Source: a virus. Taken from it: DNA of 23,472 nucleotides. Made by a program: the position numbers and the translations under genes. The notes beneath the pieces were generated by a model. The model was not told the DNA's origin and did no database searches. It worked only from the letters and a program-made list of their open reading frames with translations. Shown here in pieces: positions 7,869-15,935 of the stretch. The stretch spans positions 1 through 23,472 of the IMG/VR virus record IMGVR_UViG_3300025093_000126, one strand, 5' to 3'. Within the stretch, counting starts at the first letter, position 1, and every line of letters begins with the position of its first letter.

Positions 7869-8855
7869 ATGAGAAAATTACAAAATTTCACAACTGGTCA
7901 ACCGGTAATTTCCAACTCTACATACGCTGGTGAAGCGGCTGCAGGGTATATCGGAGCGGCTTTACTTTCTGCTAGAACTCTTGACAACCAATTAGTAACA
8001 ATCAAACCAAATGTAAAATTCAAAGAAGTTATACAGAAGGTTGATGTTTCTGGTATTGTACAAGACGCTTCTTGTGACTTCGTTACAAGTGGTTCAGTTT
8101 CTATCGAAGAAAGAATACTTGAGCCTAAAGAGCTACAAGTTAACTTATCACTTTGCAAACAAGAATTTGTTGATTCTTGGAATGCTTTACAATTAGGATT
8201 CTCTGCATTCGATGAAATCCCAAGAGATTTTAACGATTACTTAGTATCTTATGTTGGAGGAAAAGTAGCAGAAGCTACAGAACAATCAATCTGGCAAGGT
8301 TCATCATCTACAAATGGTGAGTTTGGTGGATTCGAAAATGCTTTATCTGCATCAGCAGCAACTTTACTAACTACTGCAGTACAACCTGCAAGAGTTGATG
8401 GAACAGGTGCTATTATATCTGGTTCTATTACAGCAGCGAATGTTGTAGATAGATTACAAGATGTTTATGACACTATTCCTTCTACTGTATATGGTAAAGA
8501 AGATTTAGTTATCTACATCGGTTCTAAAACTGCAAGAGCTTATCAATCAGCACTTTCAGGATTAGCTGACCCTGTAAACAATTCTTACAACAACCAATTG
8601 AATGTTGGTGAAAAACCACTTAACTTCCAAGGTATTGAATTAGTTCTTTGTCCTGGTATGAGTGATGACAAGATTGTTGCAGCTCAAAAATCTAACCTAT
8701 TCTTTGGTACAGGTTTAATGAGTGATTACAACGAGGTACGCGTGCTAGACATGGCTAATTTAGACGGAAGTCAGAATTACAGAGTTATCATGAGATATAC
8801 TGCTGGAACTCAATTCGGAGTTGGTTCTGATATCGTTTATTTTGGAGCATTTTAA
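7869..8855 (+). CDS. mcp: Major capsid protein (HK97-like fold)
   Basis: 328 residues, building block of the head shell. The N-terminal arm is Ala/Gly-rich (YAGEAAAGYIGAALLSA, 19-35). Residues 84-144 contain EPKELQVNLSLCKQEFVDSW and a long helix (DYLVSYVGGKVAEATEQSIW) matching the spine-helix region of flavobacterial phage capsid proteins. There is no long delta domain ahead of it, which agrees with a separate scaffold gene upstream. The C-terminus ends in beta-rich VIMRYTAGTQFGVGSDIVYF. A purine-rich leader (AAAAGAGAGAAAAA) precedes the start. The gene is 30 bases after the scaffold gene and 34 before the tube-like gene, in one unit ending at the 9477 terminator. Confidence 0.85.
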   Translation: MRKLQNFTTGQPVISNSTYAGEAAAGYIGAALLSARTLDNQLVTIKPNVKFKEVIQKVDVSGIVQDASCDFVTSGSVSIEERILEPKELQVNLSLCKQEFVDSWNALQLGFSAFDEIPRDFNDYLVSYVGGKVAEATEQSIWQGSSSTNGEFGGFENALSASAATLLTTAVQPARVDGTGAIISGSITAANVVDRLQDVYDTIPSTVYGKEDLVIYIGSKTARAYQSALSGLADPVNNSYNNQLNVGEKPLNFQGIELVLCPGMSDDKIVAAQKSNLFFGTGLMSDYNEVRVLDMANLDGSQNYRVIMRYTAGTQFGVGSDIVYFGAF

Positions 8856-8889
8856 TAAGTTTAACAATTAATTATAAAAAGGAGAAACT

Positions 8890-9432
8890 ATGAGTTGTTT
8901 AATTAACAAAGGAAGAAACGAAGTATGTAAAGATTCAGTAGGTGGACTGCAGGGTGTTTACTTCATTAACTTCGAATCAGGTTCTTTTACTAAGAACGCT
9001 GACGGTGAAATCACTTCATTGAGTGGTTCAACTGCTTATTTTTACGAACTCAAAGGTACTTCTACTTATACAGAAACTGTCAACTCTTCGCGAGAGAATG
9101 GTACAACATTCTTTTCTCAAGAGACTGTACTTAACTTGAAAAAGTTAACTAACAGTATGACAACTCAATTAAAATTGTTAGCTTATGGCAGACCTCAAAT
9201 TATTGTATGGACTAATAGTGGAGATGCATTATTAGCTGGAGAAGAACATGGAAATGATTTAACTGCAGGTACAATCCAAACTGGTGGAGCACTTGGTGAC
9301 CTTTATGGTTACTCTGCTACTTTCACAGGTGAAGAGAAATTACCAGCAGCTTTCTTAAGTGGTTCTACTACAACTAACCCATTCGCTGGTTTAGTAGCTG
9401 GTCCAACAATCGTATATGGTACGAATGACTAA
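8890..9432 (+). CDS. Probable major tail tube protein
   Basis: 180 residues of beta-rich sequence with features shared by abundant structural proteins of Bacteroidetes phages: CKDSVGGLQGVYFINF (13-28), SSRENGTTFFSQ (67-78), KLLAYGRPQIIVW (95-107) and GDLYGYSATFTGEEKLPAAF (136-155). The size and placement after the capsid gene fit a major tail protein; a head decoration protein is the alternative. The start is supported by a true Shine-Dalgarno match (AAGGAG, 8879-8884, five bases before ATG), rare in this window and consistent with strong translation. It is the last gene before the hairpin terminator. Confidence 0.55.
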   Translation: MSCLINKGRNEVCKDSVGGLQGVYFINFESGSFTKNADGEITSLSGSTAYFYELKGTSTYTETVNSSRENGTTFFSQETVLNLKKLTNSMTTQLKLLAYGRPQIIVWTNSGDALLAGEEHGNDLTAGTIQTGGALGDLYGYSATFTGEEKLPAAFLSGSTTTNPFAGLVAGPTIVYGTND

Positions 9433-9476
9433 TAATATTCGATAAGTAGATAATTACTTTGAGAACTTATAAAATT

Positions 9477-9509
9477 AAAAAACCCTTCCTTGATTGGAGG
9501 GGTTTTTTT
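9477..9509 (+). terminator. Intrinsic terminator closing the scaffold-capsid-tube unit
   Basis: A 13-bp stem, AAAAAACCCTTCC (9477-9489) with GGAGGGGTTTTTT (9496-9508), contains one T-G wobble, has a TTGATT loop and ends in seven T (9503-9509). The A run on the 5' side means it could also act on the other strand. It lies 45 bases after the tube gene stop. Confidence 0.9.
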
Positions 9510-9567
9510 ATGCCTAATGGTGAGGTATGACTGAGTTATGTTTAGATAACTATAAGTTATTTCTTGT

Positions 9568-9585
9568 TTGTTATATTCATAAAGA
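9568..9585 (+). promoter_or_regulatory. Intergenic motif TTGTTATATT..TAAAG after the terminator
   Basis: TTGTTATATT at 9568-9577 followed by CATAAAG, 16 bases before the ATG at 9594 and about 60 bases after the terminator. A promoter is expected here to restart transcription for the portal and neck genes, which makes this the best-placed copy of the motif. TTTG at 9567-9570 recalls the end of the Bacteroidetes -7 box TAnnTTTG. Confidence 0.45.
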
Positions 9586-9593
9586 TTAGAATT

Positions 9594-9992
9594 ATGCTTA
9601 GTTATTATATCTCTCAATCTAATGAATTCGTTATCCGCACACAAGATACTGCCTCTGTCATAACTGATGGTACAGGTAGTGGTGAGCAGTTAACACTAAT
9701 ATTAGAGGATATGTTAACATATTCTCAATCTTATTATCCTTTACCAACAAGTTCTTATTCATGGAATCCATATGAGAACATTTTAACTTTTTCACAATCG
9801 TTAGAGAATCAGGTAGAGACAGGACAACAATTTATTGTACACATTAGTGGTAGTGTTAGTGGTAGTATATACAATGGTAGTATGGCAATATTCTCATCAC
9901 AATCAGTAACACCTGAAGATAAAACAGTATATACAACTCAAAACGAAGAGTTTATCTCTAATGTTACCAACAACGATTATATAGTAATGTAA
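9594..9992 (+). CDS. Small beta-rich virion protein, function unknown
   Basis: 132 residues from the ATG at 9594. The reading frame can be extended to a TTG at 9564, but that would run through the promoter-like motif and add ten residues of odd sequence (MFVIFIKIRI), so the ATG is preferred. The protein is rich in Ser, Thr, Tyr and Gln (LSYYISQSNEFVIRTQD; HISGSVSGSIYNG) and predicted all-beta, like small structural proteins near flavobacterial phage portal genes. There is no signal peptide. One base separates it from the portal gene. A minor virion or head-decoration role is possible, from context only. Confidence 0.6.
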   Translation: MLSYYISQSNEFVIRTQDTASVITDGTGSGEQLTLILEDMLTYSQSYYPLPTSSYSWNPYENILTFSQSLENQVETGQQFIVHISGSVSGSIYNGSMAIFSSQSVTPEDKTVYTTQNEEFISNVTNNDYIVM

Positions 9993-9993
9993 T

Positions 9994-11265
9994 ATGAAAA
10001 AAGAACAGAACTTTAACATTGTAAACTTTACAAGACAGGATATTCCTATTGTAACCGAAGATATTAAAACAAGATATCAATGGGTGCCTGTTGGAATACT
10101 TGAACAAGATGATTACTTCGGTTTAATTACTGAGGCTTATAATACATCTACAACAAATGCAGCTGCAGTTGATGGTGTAGCTGATTTAGTATATGGTAAA
10201 GGTCTCTTTACAAAAGAAGAAGAGAAACAAATAAAATTAGATAAAATCATTCCACCAGAAGATTTAAGAAAAGTATCATTTGATTTAAAATTGTATGGTA
10301 ATGCTGCATTCCAAGTAATATGGAATGAATCACATACACAGATACTTAAGATGTATCATACACCTGTACAAAATCTTCGTGCTAAGAAAATACATCACTT
10401 AGGTAAAGTAGAAGGTTACTACTATTGTGTGGATTGGACTGATATGAGAAAACAGAAACAAAAGAAGTATTTACCTTCTTTTGGTTCATCTAATGAAGAA
10501 ATAGAAGTACTATATGTTAAAGAGTACGAACCTAACAGATATTACTATTCATTACCTGATTGGATAAGTGCATTACAATTCTCATTCTCAGAAGCTGAGT
10601 TATCTAACTTACACCTTAACAATATCGAGAATGGATTCTTGCCAGTTGCAATGGTTAACTTCAATAATGGAGTTCCTGCACCTGAAGAAAGACAAACAAT
10701 AGAAGCACTATTAGAATCTAAATTTACAGGTACAAGAAATGCTGGTAGATTTATGGTATCGTTTAATGATGATGCTGTAAACAAACCTACAATAGATACA
10801 CTTCCGATGGAGAACTTACATGAGAAATATCAGTATGTTGCTGAATATGCTCAAGATAGAATTCTCGTGGCTCATAGAATTGTTTCCCCATTACTATTTG
10901 GAATCAGAACTGCGAATAATGGATTCTCTTCTCAATCGGAAGAAATGAAAACTGCATATTCTATTATGCAAACTATGACAATATTCCCTTTCCAAAACCT
11001 TTTAATTAACTCTATATACCATGCATTTAGAGTTGGTGGTATCGATATATCAGAATTATATTTTGAACAACTTACACCTCTTGTAATCCTTTCTACAACT
11101 GCTGAAGAAACAGATAGTTCAGTAGAAGAAGTACAAGAAACAATCGATGATAACCTACAAGGTGGTGAAGGTGAACAAACTGAATCAGAAGAACAACAAT
11201 TAACAGAAGAGTATGAACCTCTAAGACCAAGTGATTTTGGTTTTGAAGCATACTATAAAGACTAA
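9994..11265 (+). CDS. Portal protein
   Basis: 423 residues; the dodecameric ring at the head vertex through which DNA is packaged. The wing/stem-like pattern of portals is present: an N-terminal region with NTSTTNAAAVDGVADLVYGK (about 49-68), DLKLYGNAAFQVIW (97-110), a central PDWISALQFSFSEAELS segment and the long helical part with AQDRILVAHRIVSPLLFGI (about 287-305), followed by NNGFSSQSEEMKTAY. The C-terminal 60 residues are Glu/Gln-rich and probably disordered (EETDSSVEEVQETIDDN). Its partner is the terminase at 434-1600. It starts one base after the previous gene and is followed 7 bases later by the connector. Here the portal gene lies downstream of the capsid gene, the reverse of the common order. 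Confidence 0.88.
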   Translation: MKKEQNFNIVNFTRQDIPIVTEDIKTRYQWVPVGILEQDDYFGLITEAYNTSTTNAAAVDGVADLVYGKGLFTKEEEKQIKLDKIIPPEDLRKVSFDLKLYGNAAFQVIWNESHTQILKMYHTPVQNLRAKKIHHLGKVEGYYYCVDWTDMRKQKQKKYLPSFGSSNEEIEVLYVKEYEPNRYYYSLPDWISALQFSFSEAELSNLHLNNIENGFLPVAMVNFNNGVPAPEERQTIEALLESKFTGTRNAGRFMVSFNDDAVNKPTIDTLPMENLHEKYQYVAEYAQDRILVAHRIVSPLLFGIRTANNGFSSQSEEMKTAYSIMQTMTIFPFQNLLINSIYHAFRVGGIDISELYFEQLTPLVILSTTAEETDSSVEEVQETIDDNLQGGEGEQTESEEQQLTEEYEPLRPSDFGFEAYYKD

Positions 11266-11272
11266 TAAGATT

Positions 11273-11785
11273 ATGGCATTTGGATTATTAATAACACGAA
11301 ACGATATTATCAAGAACACACCACTTGGTGGTGCAGTTGATGCGGATGCTCTTCTACCATTTATCAGAACAGCACAAGAAAAATACATTCTTAACTTGTT
11401 AGGTACTGTATTGTATAATAAATTACAAGATGATGTAGAATCACAAACTGCATTTACAGGATATTACCAAACACTTGTAGAAGAATATGTAAAACCTACA
11501 TTAATTTGGTATGGATGTGTAGAATATATTCCATTCAGTGCTATATCTTTTAAATCTGCAGGAGCAGTAAAACAAAACTCAGAAACAGGTGTATCACCAA
11601 GTAAAACAGAAGTAGATTATCTATTATCTAAAGCATTAAACAATGCAGATTACTACTCAACAAGATTACAAGATTGGTTGATAGCAAATAACACGAATGT
11701 ACCTGAATACAATGAATCAACAGGTGATTCTACAATGATTTATCCTGACCAATCAAATCAGTACTTTGGAGGGATAGAACTATAA
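11273..11785 (+). CDS. Head-tail connector, DUF6712 family
   Basis: 170 residues from the ATG at 11273. An earlier in-frame ATG (11231) would overlap the portal gene by 35 bases and add MILVLKHTIKTNKI, which does not fit the family, so the later start is chosen. Diagnostic segments are LLITRNDIIKNTPLGGAVD (5-23), ILNLLGTVLYNKL (39-51), YVKPTLIWYGCVEYIPFSA (72-90) and KTEVDYLLSKALNNADYY (111-128), typical of DUF6712 proteins next to Bacteroidetes phage portal genes. They are thought to be adaptor/head-completion proteins stacking under the portal. The gene lies between portal and neck genes, as expected for a connector. Confidence 0.8.
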   Translation: MAFGLLITRNDIIKNTPLGGAVDADALLPFIRTAQEKYILNLLGTVLYNKLQDDVESQTAFTGYYQTLVEEYVKPTLIWYGCVEYIPFSAISFKSAGAVKQNSETGVSPSKTEVDYLLSKALNNADYYSTRLQDWLIANNTNVPEYNESTGDSTMIYPDQSNQYFGGIEL

Positions 11786-11798
11786 AAAATATTATATT

Positions 11799-12698
11799 AT
11801 GAGTACACCATCACAAACACCTAATAGAGCTCAGATTACAAAGGATAGTGCAGTTAACTTTTCTTTGTATTACAATACTTTAAACTTCTTCAAAACAATT
11901 ATGAAGAATCATCCAAGTATTTCAAAAGTATCTCAAGGTGATATATTCAATTTTGATACAACAGAGTTTCCACAATATCCTATTGGTAATGTAATGATTA
12001 CTAATGCAAGATTTGAAGGAAGTACTACAAATTATCAAATACAATTAATCGTTGCTGATAAATCAGTAACACTTAATGATGGTGATTTACCTAATAGAAC
12101 AGATAATAAACAAGAAGTACCATTTTATGGTACAGATGATACAGTAGATATTCATGCTAACACATTGAGTATCTTAAATGATTTAACAGCTTATGTTCAG
12201 AAAGGGAACTATGGAATGGAGGTGAATGGGTTAATATCCTGTGAACCTTTTGCAGAGCGGTTTAACAATGGGCTGGTCGGATGGTCAGCCGATTTCGAAC
12301 TAACTGTACACAACGATAGAAACCGTTGTCTTTTTTTTTTGATGCCACCTAGCGGTAGCTATTGGAGAATTGAAGATTGTGAAACAGGAGATTTATTTAA
12401 TGCAGTATTAGCAACAACAGGTTCATTAGGACAAGTATTTGCTACAAAGTATGTACCAGCTCCAACAGGTTTCTTAGAATCGTATGAGAACATAAGATGT
12501 TTTGAAATAAAAGAAAAAATAGAAAATAGAGATGATTATCAATTTTATAACTTACCTGTACTTGAGATACCTTACGAGGATTTTGGAACTTGTGAGTTAT
12601 GTGAATTATGGACAAATCCTAAAGTTTGGGATACAACACCTGAACGATGGGATAACAACCAACCAGATGATGCTCTCAGAAAGTGGATATACACTTAA
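11799..12698 (+). CDS. Neck / tail-completion protein with in-frame C-terminal extension across a T10 run
   Basis: 299 residues in frame. Residues 1-177 look like a tail-completion/neck protein of flavobacterial phages: an N-terminal helix (YYNTLNFFKTIMKNHPSIS), a beta core with FPQYPIGNVMITNARFEG, a NILNDL-like helix and the final strand FELTVHNDRNRCL. Proteins of this type normally end close to that strand. Here a T10 run (codons 178-181) leads into a second region, residues 182-299, with YWRIEDCETGDLFNAVL, GQVFATKY, ENIRCFEI and CELCELW segments; I recognise only a resemblance to small Cys-containing domains attached to phage structural proteins. Slippage in either direction on the T run stops translation at once, giving about 180 or 184 residues, so a short and an extended neck protein may coexist. 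Confidence 0.72.
   Translation: MSTPSQTPNRAQITKDSAVNFSLYYNTLNFFKTIMKNHPSISKVSQGDIFNFDTTEFPQYPIGNVMITNARFEGSTTNYQIQLIVADKSVTLNDGDLPNRTDNKQEVPFYGTDDTVDIHANTLSILNDLTAYVQKGNYGMEVNGLISCEPFAERFNNGLVGWSADFELTVHNDRNRCLFFLMPPSGSYWRIEDCETGDLFNAVLATTGSLGQVFATKYVPAPTGFLESYENIRCFEIKEKIENRDDYQFYNLPVLEIPYEDFGTCELCELWTNPKVWDTTPERWDNNQPDDALRKWIYT
12330..12340 (+). other. CT10 slippery tract at a domain boundary
   Basis: C followed by ten T (12331-12340) then GATG. Zero frame reads CTT TTT TTT TTG ATG. With one extra T the frame becomes ...GAT GCC ACC TAG (stop at 12350-12352). With one T fewer it reads TTT TGA (stop at 12340-12342). A weak hairpin, GCCACC-TAGC-GGTAGC with one mismatch, follows at 12344-12359. 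It is the longest homopolymer in the window. Confidence 0.6.
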
Positions 12699-12716
12699 AA
12701 ATAATAAAATAAAGAT

Positions 12717-14288
12717 ATGAGTAACTTAAGTAATTTATTTATAAGTCAATCCTTCTATGGGATTATAAATTTAGAAAACTCTCTTGAGCCATTATCATCG
12801 GCAAGTACTGATGTGCAATTACAAGATGGTGTTGGAGAAAATATAGGATTGAAGATATTATCAGGTTCAAATAACTTTGCATTCCAAAGTGATGTTCATG
12901 TTGGTAATAATCTAATTGTAAGTGGTAATACAGATTTAAAAGGTGATGTAGAAGTTACTGGCTCTGTTGATATAAGTGGTTCACTTAGATTACATGGAGA
13001 TAAAGTACTTTCAGGCTCACTTGATGTATTAGGTAGTATCACTGCTAGTAATTCTATTAGTACATCTCAAGATATATTTGCAGCTACTGCATCATTTGAT
13101 ACAATCAATGCAAGAAAATTAAATGTAACAATAGAATCATCATCTGTAATCTTTTCAAGTGGTTCGAATGTATTAGGTGATGAACCAACAGATACACAAA
13201 TCTTAAGTGGTTCTGTATTCATTCCTAATGTAGAATATCTTGCTGGTAATCCTGTTGATACAGATACTCGTATCAATAACTTAAATGCATCATCAGCATC
13301 ACAAGAACAATCGATAGATTCTTTAAACTCATATACTCAATCTGCCGATGTTAGATTCTCTACGATAGGTCAAGTTACCTCTTCGTTGAATTCGTTCACT
13401 GCATCTCAAGAAAACATCAATGCGGGGTACAATTCGTTTACACAATCAACAGATGTTAGGTTAAGTAACATAGAAACTTACACTTCATCAGCAGATTTAC
13501 GATTTGATGCGATACAACAAGTAACAGAATCATTACAAGCATATACATCATCTGCAGATATTAGATTTAGTAATTTAGAAATCACATCTGCATCTGTAAA
13601 CAACTCTGTTAGTTTACTAAACTCTTACACACAATCTAACGATACATACATCAATAATTTATCTGCAAGTATAAGTGGTGGACAACATATACAAGACCAG
13701 AGATTAGATTCATTAGAATCATTCACAGGCTCACTTGTAACTGATTTTGTAAGTACTACAACATTCAATGATTACACATCATCTACTGATAATAGATTAT
13801 ATTACTTAGAACTCAATAGTGGTTCACAACAAGTTAGTATAGATAATATAAATTTATTTACTTCATCAATACAAACAGAAGTAGATGGATTATCAGCTGA
13901 AACTGCATCTTATGCAAGATTAGATAGAGATAATGATTTTAGTGGTTCACAAATTATTACAGGTTCGGTAAATGGACATGTAGAAAATATATCAGTTGCA
14001 TCAGCAACTGCATCAATTGATTGTTCACTTGGTAACTTCTTTACTGTAACTCTTCCAGCAACAAATACTGAATTAGTTGCAACTAATGTAACACCAGGTC
14101 AAACAATCTCATTAAGATTACAATCACAAGTAAATGCATCTATGACTTATACAGATGGTAGTATTAAGTTCCCATCAGGATTAGAGTATGTTCCATCTAC
14201 AACAAGTTCATATGATTTAGTAACATTTGTATCATTTGATAATAATTCATTGGTAGGTGCAGCACTTAATACATTTAATATAAGTTAA
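12717..14288 (+). CDS. Tail fibre with long coiled-coil-type repeats
   Basis: 523 residues. Residues about 55-120 form a beta-solenoid-like stretch of short repeats (NTDLKGDVEVTGSVDISGSL). Residues about 180-410 carry repeated units of 15-18 residues such as LNSYTQSADVRFS, NSFTQSTDVRLS, TYTSSADLRFD and AYTSSADIRFS, which fit a trimeric helical or beta-helical fibre shaft. A DRDNDFSG segment then leads to a C-terminal beta module (423-523; CSLGNFFTVTLP ... YTDGSIKFPSGLEY) related to the end of the fibre at 3043-5817. There is no signal peptide. It stands 18 bases after the neck gene and 6 before the adhesin gene. Its function as a side or central fibre is inferred from composition and context. 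Confidence 0.68.
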   Translation: MSNLSNLFISQSFYGIINLENSLEPLSSASTDVQLQDGVGENIGLKILSGSNNFAFQSDVHVGNNLIVSGNTDLKGDVEVTGSVDISGSLRLHGDKVLSGSLDVLGSITASNSISTSQDIFAATASFDTINARKLNVTIESSSVIFSSGSNVLGDEPTDTQILSGSVFIPNVEYLAGNPVDTDTRINNLNASSASQEQSIDSLNSYTQSADVRFSTIGQVTSSLNSFTASQENINAGYNSFTQSTDVRLSNIETYTSSADLRFDAIQQVTESLQAYTSSADIRFSNLEITSASVNNSVSLLNSYTQSNDTYINNLSASISGGQHIQDQRLDSLESFTGSLVTDFVSTTTFNDYTSSTDNRLYYLELNSGSQQVSIDNINLFTSSIQTEVDGLSAETASYARLDRDNDFSGSQIITGSVNGHVENISVASATASIDCSLGNFFTVTLPATNTELVATNVTPGQTISLRLQSQVNASMTYTDGSIKFPSGLEYVPSTTSSYDLVTFVSFDNNSLVGAALNTFNIS

Positions 14289-14294
14289 TAAATT

Positions 14295-15935
14295 ATGAGG
14301 TTTACACCAGTAACACACTTTGCATCGGGTCAATTAGAACCTTGTGTAACTGCTATAGGTAGTGGCTCAGTTTCTTCTTCATTCCAAGTAGGAAATGTAA
14401 ATTGGAATCTGTATCTATTTACTTCTTCAGTACAACAAGGTGGTTCACCATCTTTATCACCTGAAACATACCAATTCGAAGTTTTAGATGGTTCTACAAC
14501 ACGAGCTATCGTAGGAGTAATCGGTGGTGGTGGTAGTGGTGGTAACAATGGATTAGCTAGTACCGATGGTGCTGGTGGAGGAGGTGGTGGTGTTAACATC
14601 GTATCAGATGTACAACTATTCGAAGATGCAACATATACTATTACTATTGGACATGGTGGAGATAGAAGTGAAGAAGCAACTTCAGGTATAAGACTAGGTG
14701 AGGATGGACAAGATTCTTCTTTCTCACAAGATGGTGGTAGTTTTATAATTACTGCTACAGGTGGTAGTGGTGGTTCAGGTTCTCTTGGAGGTGCTAGTGG
14801 TACTCCATTAGGTAACACAACAACATTTGGTAACTATGGTGGTAATGGTGCATTACAAGCTAGTTCAGGTTCTGAAGGTGGATATGGATTCTCTGTATAT
14901 TTTGGTGGAGGTTATTTACTAAGAGCAGGTGGTGGTGGAGCTAAAGAAGGTACTGCTGCAAGTGGACTAAGTGCAAAAGCATTTGGTGGAGGTAGTGGAC
15001 TTATTGGCCAAGGTATCAATGGAGCTGGTGGTGAACTAAGAGATGATGGTAGTGGTACAACTGTACAAGCCTTTGGTGGTGGAGGTGGAGGTGGAGAATA
15101 TTATATCCCTGCAAATAATAACTATGTAACTTCATTTGGTGGTGGTGGAGCTGTATTTATTTGTGTTCCTACAAACTTATGTACAGGTTCTTTATACTCA
15201 CCATCAGGAGAATATAGAAGTTTCTTACATAGTAACTATATATCAACAAAATTACAATCATTTGGTAAAGCACCATATGAGCAATTCGTAACTAATTTAG
15301 TTACAGGTGGACAAAACTTAGACCATTACTTTACTTATGATACTGGTTCTGATATTAAATCTGCAGCATTATATGCAAATTATACCTCATCTGCAAATGC
15401 AATCATTGCACCTCAATCAGGTATAGGTTCTGGTTCATTTGCGGGTGATTTAGATATAGGACCTAATATTGGTACAAATGATTATTATTCTTGTTCATTA
15501 GATAATGTTGATGTATCAAATGGATTTAGTATAGAATGGTATGGTAAACCACCTAATAGTACCGCATATATTGCATGGGCTCTAACAGATGGTATATATC
15601 CAACCGATAACCCTTCAGTAAAATTCTATAAAGATTATATAGATTTATATGATGATGTTGGTGCTAAAACTACAATCAATGCAACTGTATTCCCATCAGG
15701 TTTATCACATCATGTTGTTACTTATGGTGGTGGAACAATTAAGTGGTATATTAATGGTACACTTGATACAACAACTACTTATACAATCTCTAATAACTTA
15801 GATAATCCTGAGTTACAAATAGGTGAACCAAATACACCAGGTAATTCAGACCAGTATAACAGAGTATTTAGAGTTTATACAACAGATTTAAACTCAACAC
15901 AAGTAACACAAAATTATAACGCAGCAACATCGTAA
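14295..15935 (+). CDS. Glycine-rich adhesin with C-terminal lectin-like domain
   Basis: 546 residues. Residues about 68-290 contain a dense series of Gly runs (77-80, 94-99, 156-167, 195-206, 212-215, 231-240, 261-267, 282-285) separated by short beta strands, like the glycine-rich domains of phage tail proteins and the polyglycine-II sandwich of T-even-type gp38 adhesins. Residues about 395-546 resemble a LamG/concanavalin-like lectin domain: NGFSIEWYGKP (409-419), HHVVTYGGGTIKWYINGTL (472-490), PELQIGEPN and a final RVFRVYTTDLNSTQV. Such domains bind sugars. A receptor-binding role at the fibre tip is therefore likely. It follows the coiled-coil fibre directly and overlaps the next gene by one base (TAATG). 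Confidence 0.68.
   Translation: MRFTPVTHFASGQLEPCVTAIGSGSVSSSFQVGNVNWNLYLFTSSVQQGGSPSLSPETYQFEVLDGSTTRAIVGVIGGGGSGGNNGLASTDGAGGGGGGVNIVSDVQLFEDATYTITIGHGGDRSEEATSGIRLGEDGQDSSFSQDGGSFIITATGGSGGSGSLGGASGTPLGNTTTFGNYGGNGALQASSGSEGGYGFSVYFGGGYLLRAGGGGAKEGTAASGLSAKAFGGGSGLIGQGINGAGGELRDDGSGTTVQAFGGGGGGGEYYIPANNNYVTSFGGGGAVFICVPTNLCTGSLYSPSGEYRSFLHSNYISTKLQSFGKAPYEQFVTNLVTGGQNLDHYFTYDTGSDIKSAALYANYTSSANAIIAPQSGIGSGSFAGDLDIGPNIGTNDYYSCSLDNVDVSNGFSIEWYGKPPNSTAYIAWALTDGIYPTDNPSVKFYKDYIDLYDDVGAKTTINATVFPSGLSHHVVTYGGGTIKWYINGTLDTTTTYTISNNLDNPELQIGEPNTPGNSDQYNRVFRVYTTDLNSTQVTQNYNAATS

Noticed and set aside
9564-9593. TTG start extending the gene at 9594 upstream
   Set aside because: It would place the promoter-like motif inside the gene and add an odd hydrophobic leader; ATG 9594 has the usual ATTATG context.
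9429-9644. Antisense open frame after the tube gene
   Set aside because: It runs through the terminator hairpin and the candidate promoter; no family character.
11231-11272. Earlier ATG for the DUF6712-type connector
   Set aside because: It overlaps the portal gene by 35 bases and adds residues not typical of the family; ATG 11273 follows the portal stop by 7 bases.
12532-12720. Short forward frame overlapping the end of the neck gene
   Set aside because: Out-of-frame shadow; the neck extension in the other frame has clear protein character.
14330-14818. Antisense Pro-rich open frame
   Set aside because: It is a mirror of the Gly runs of the adhesin (GGT/GGA become ACC/TCC); the composition is explained entirely by the sense gene.
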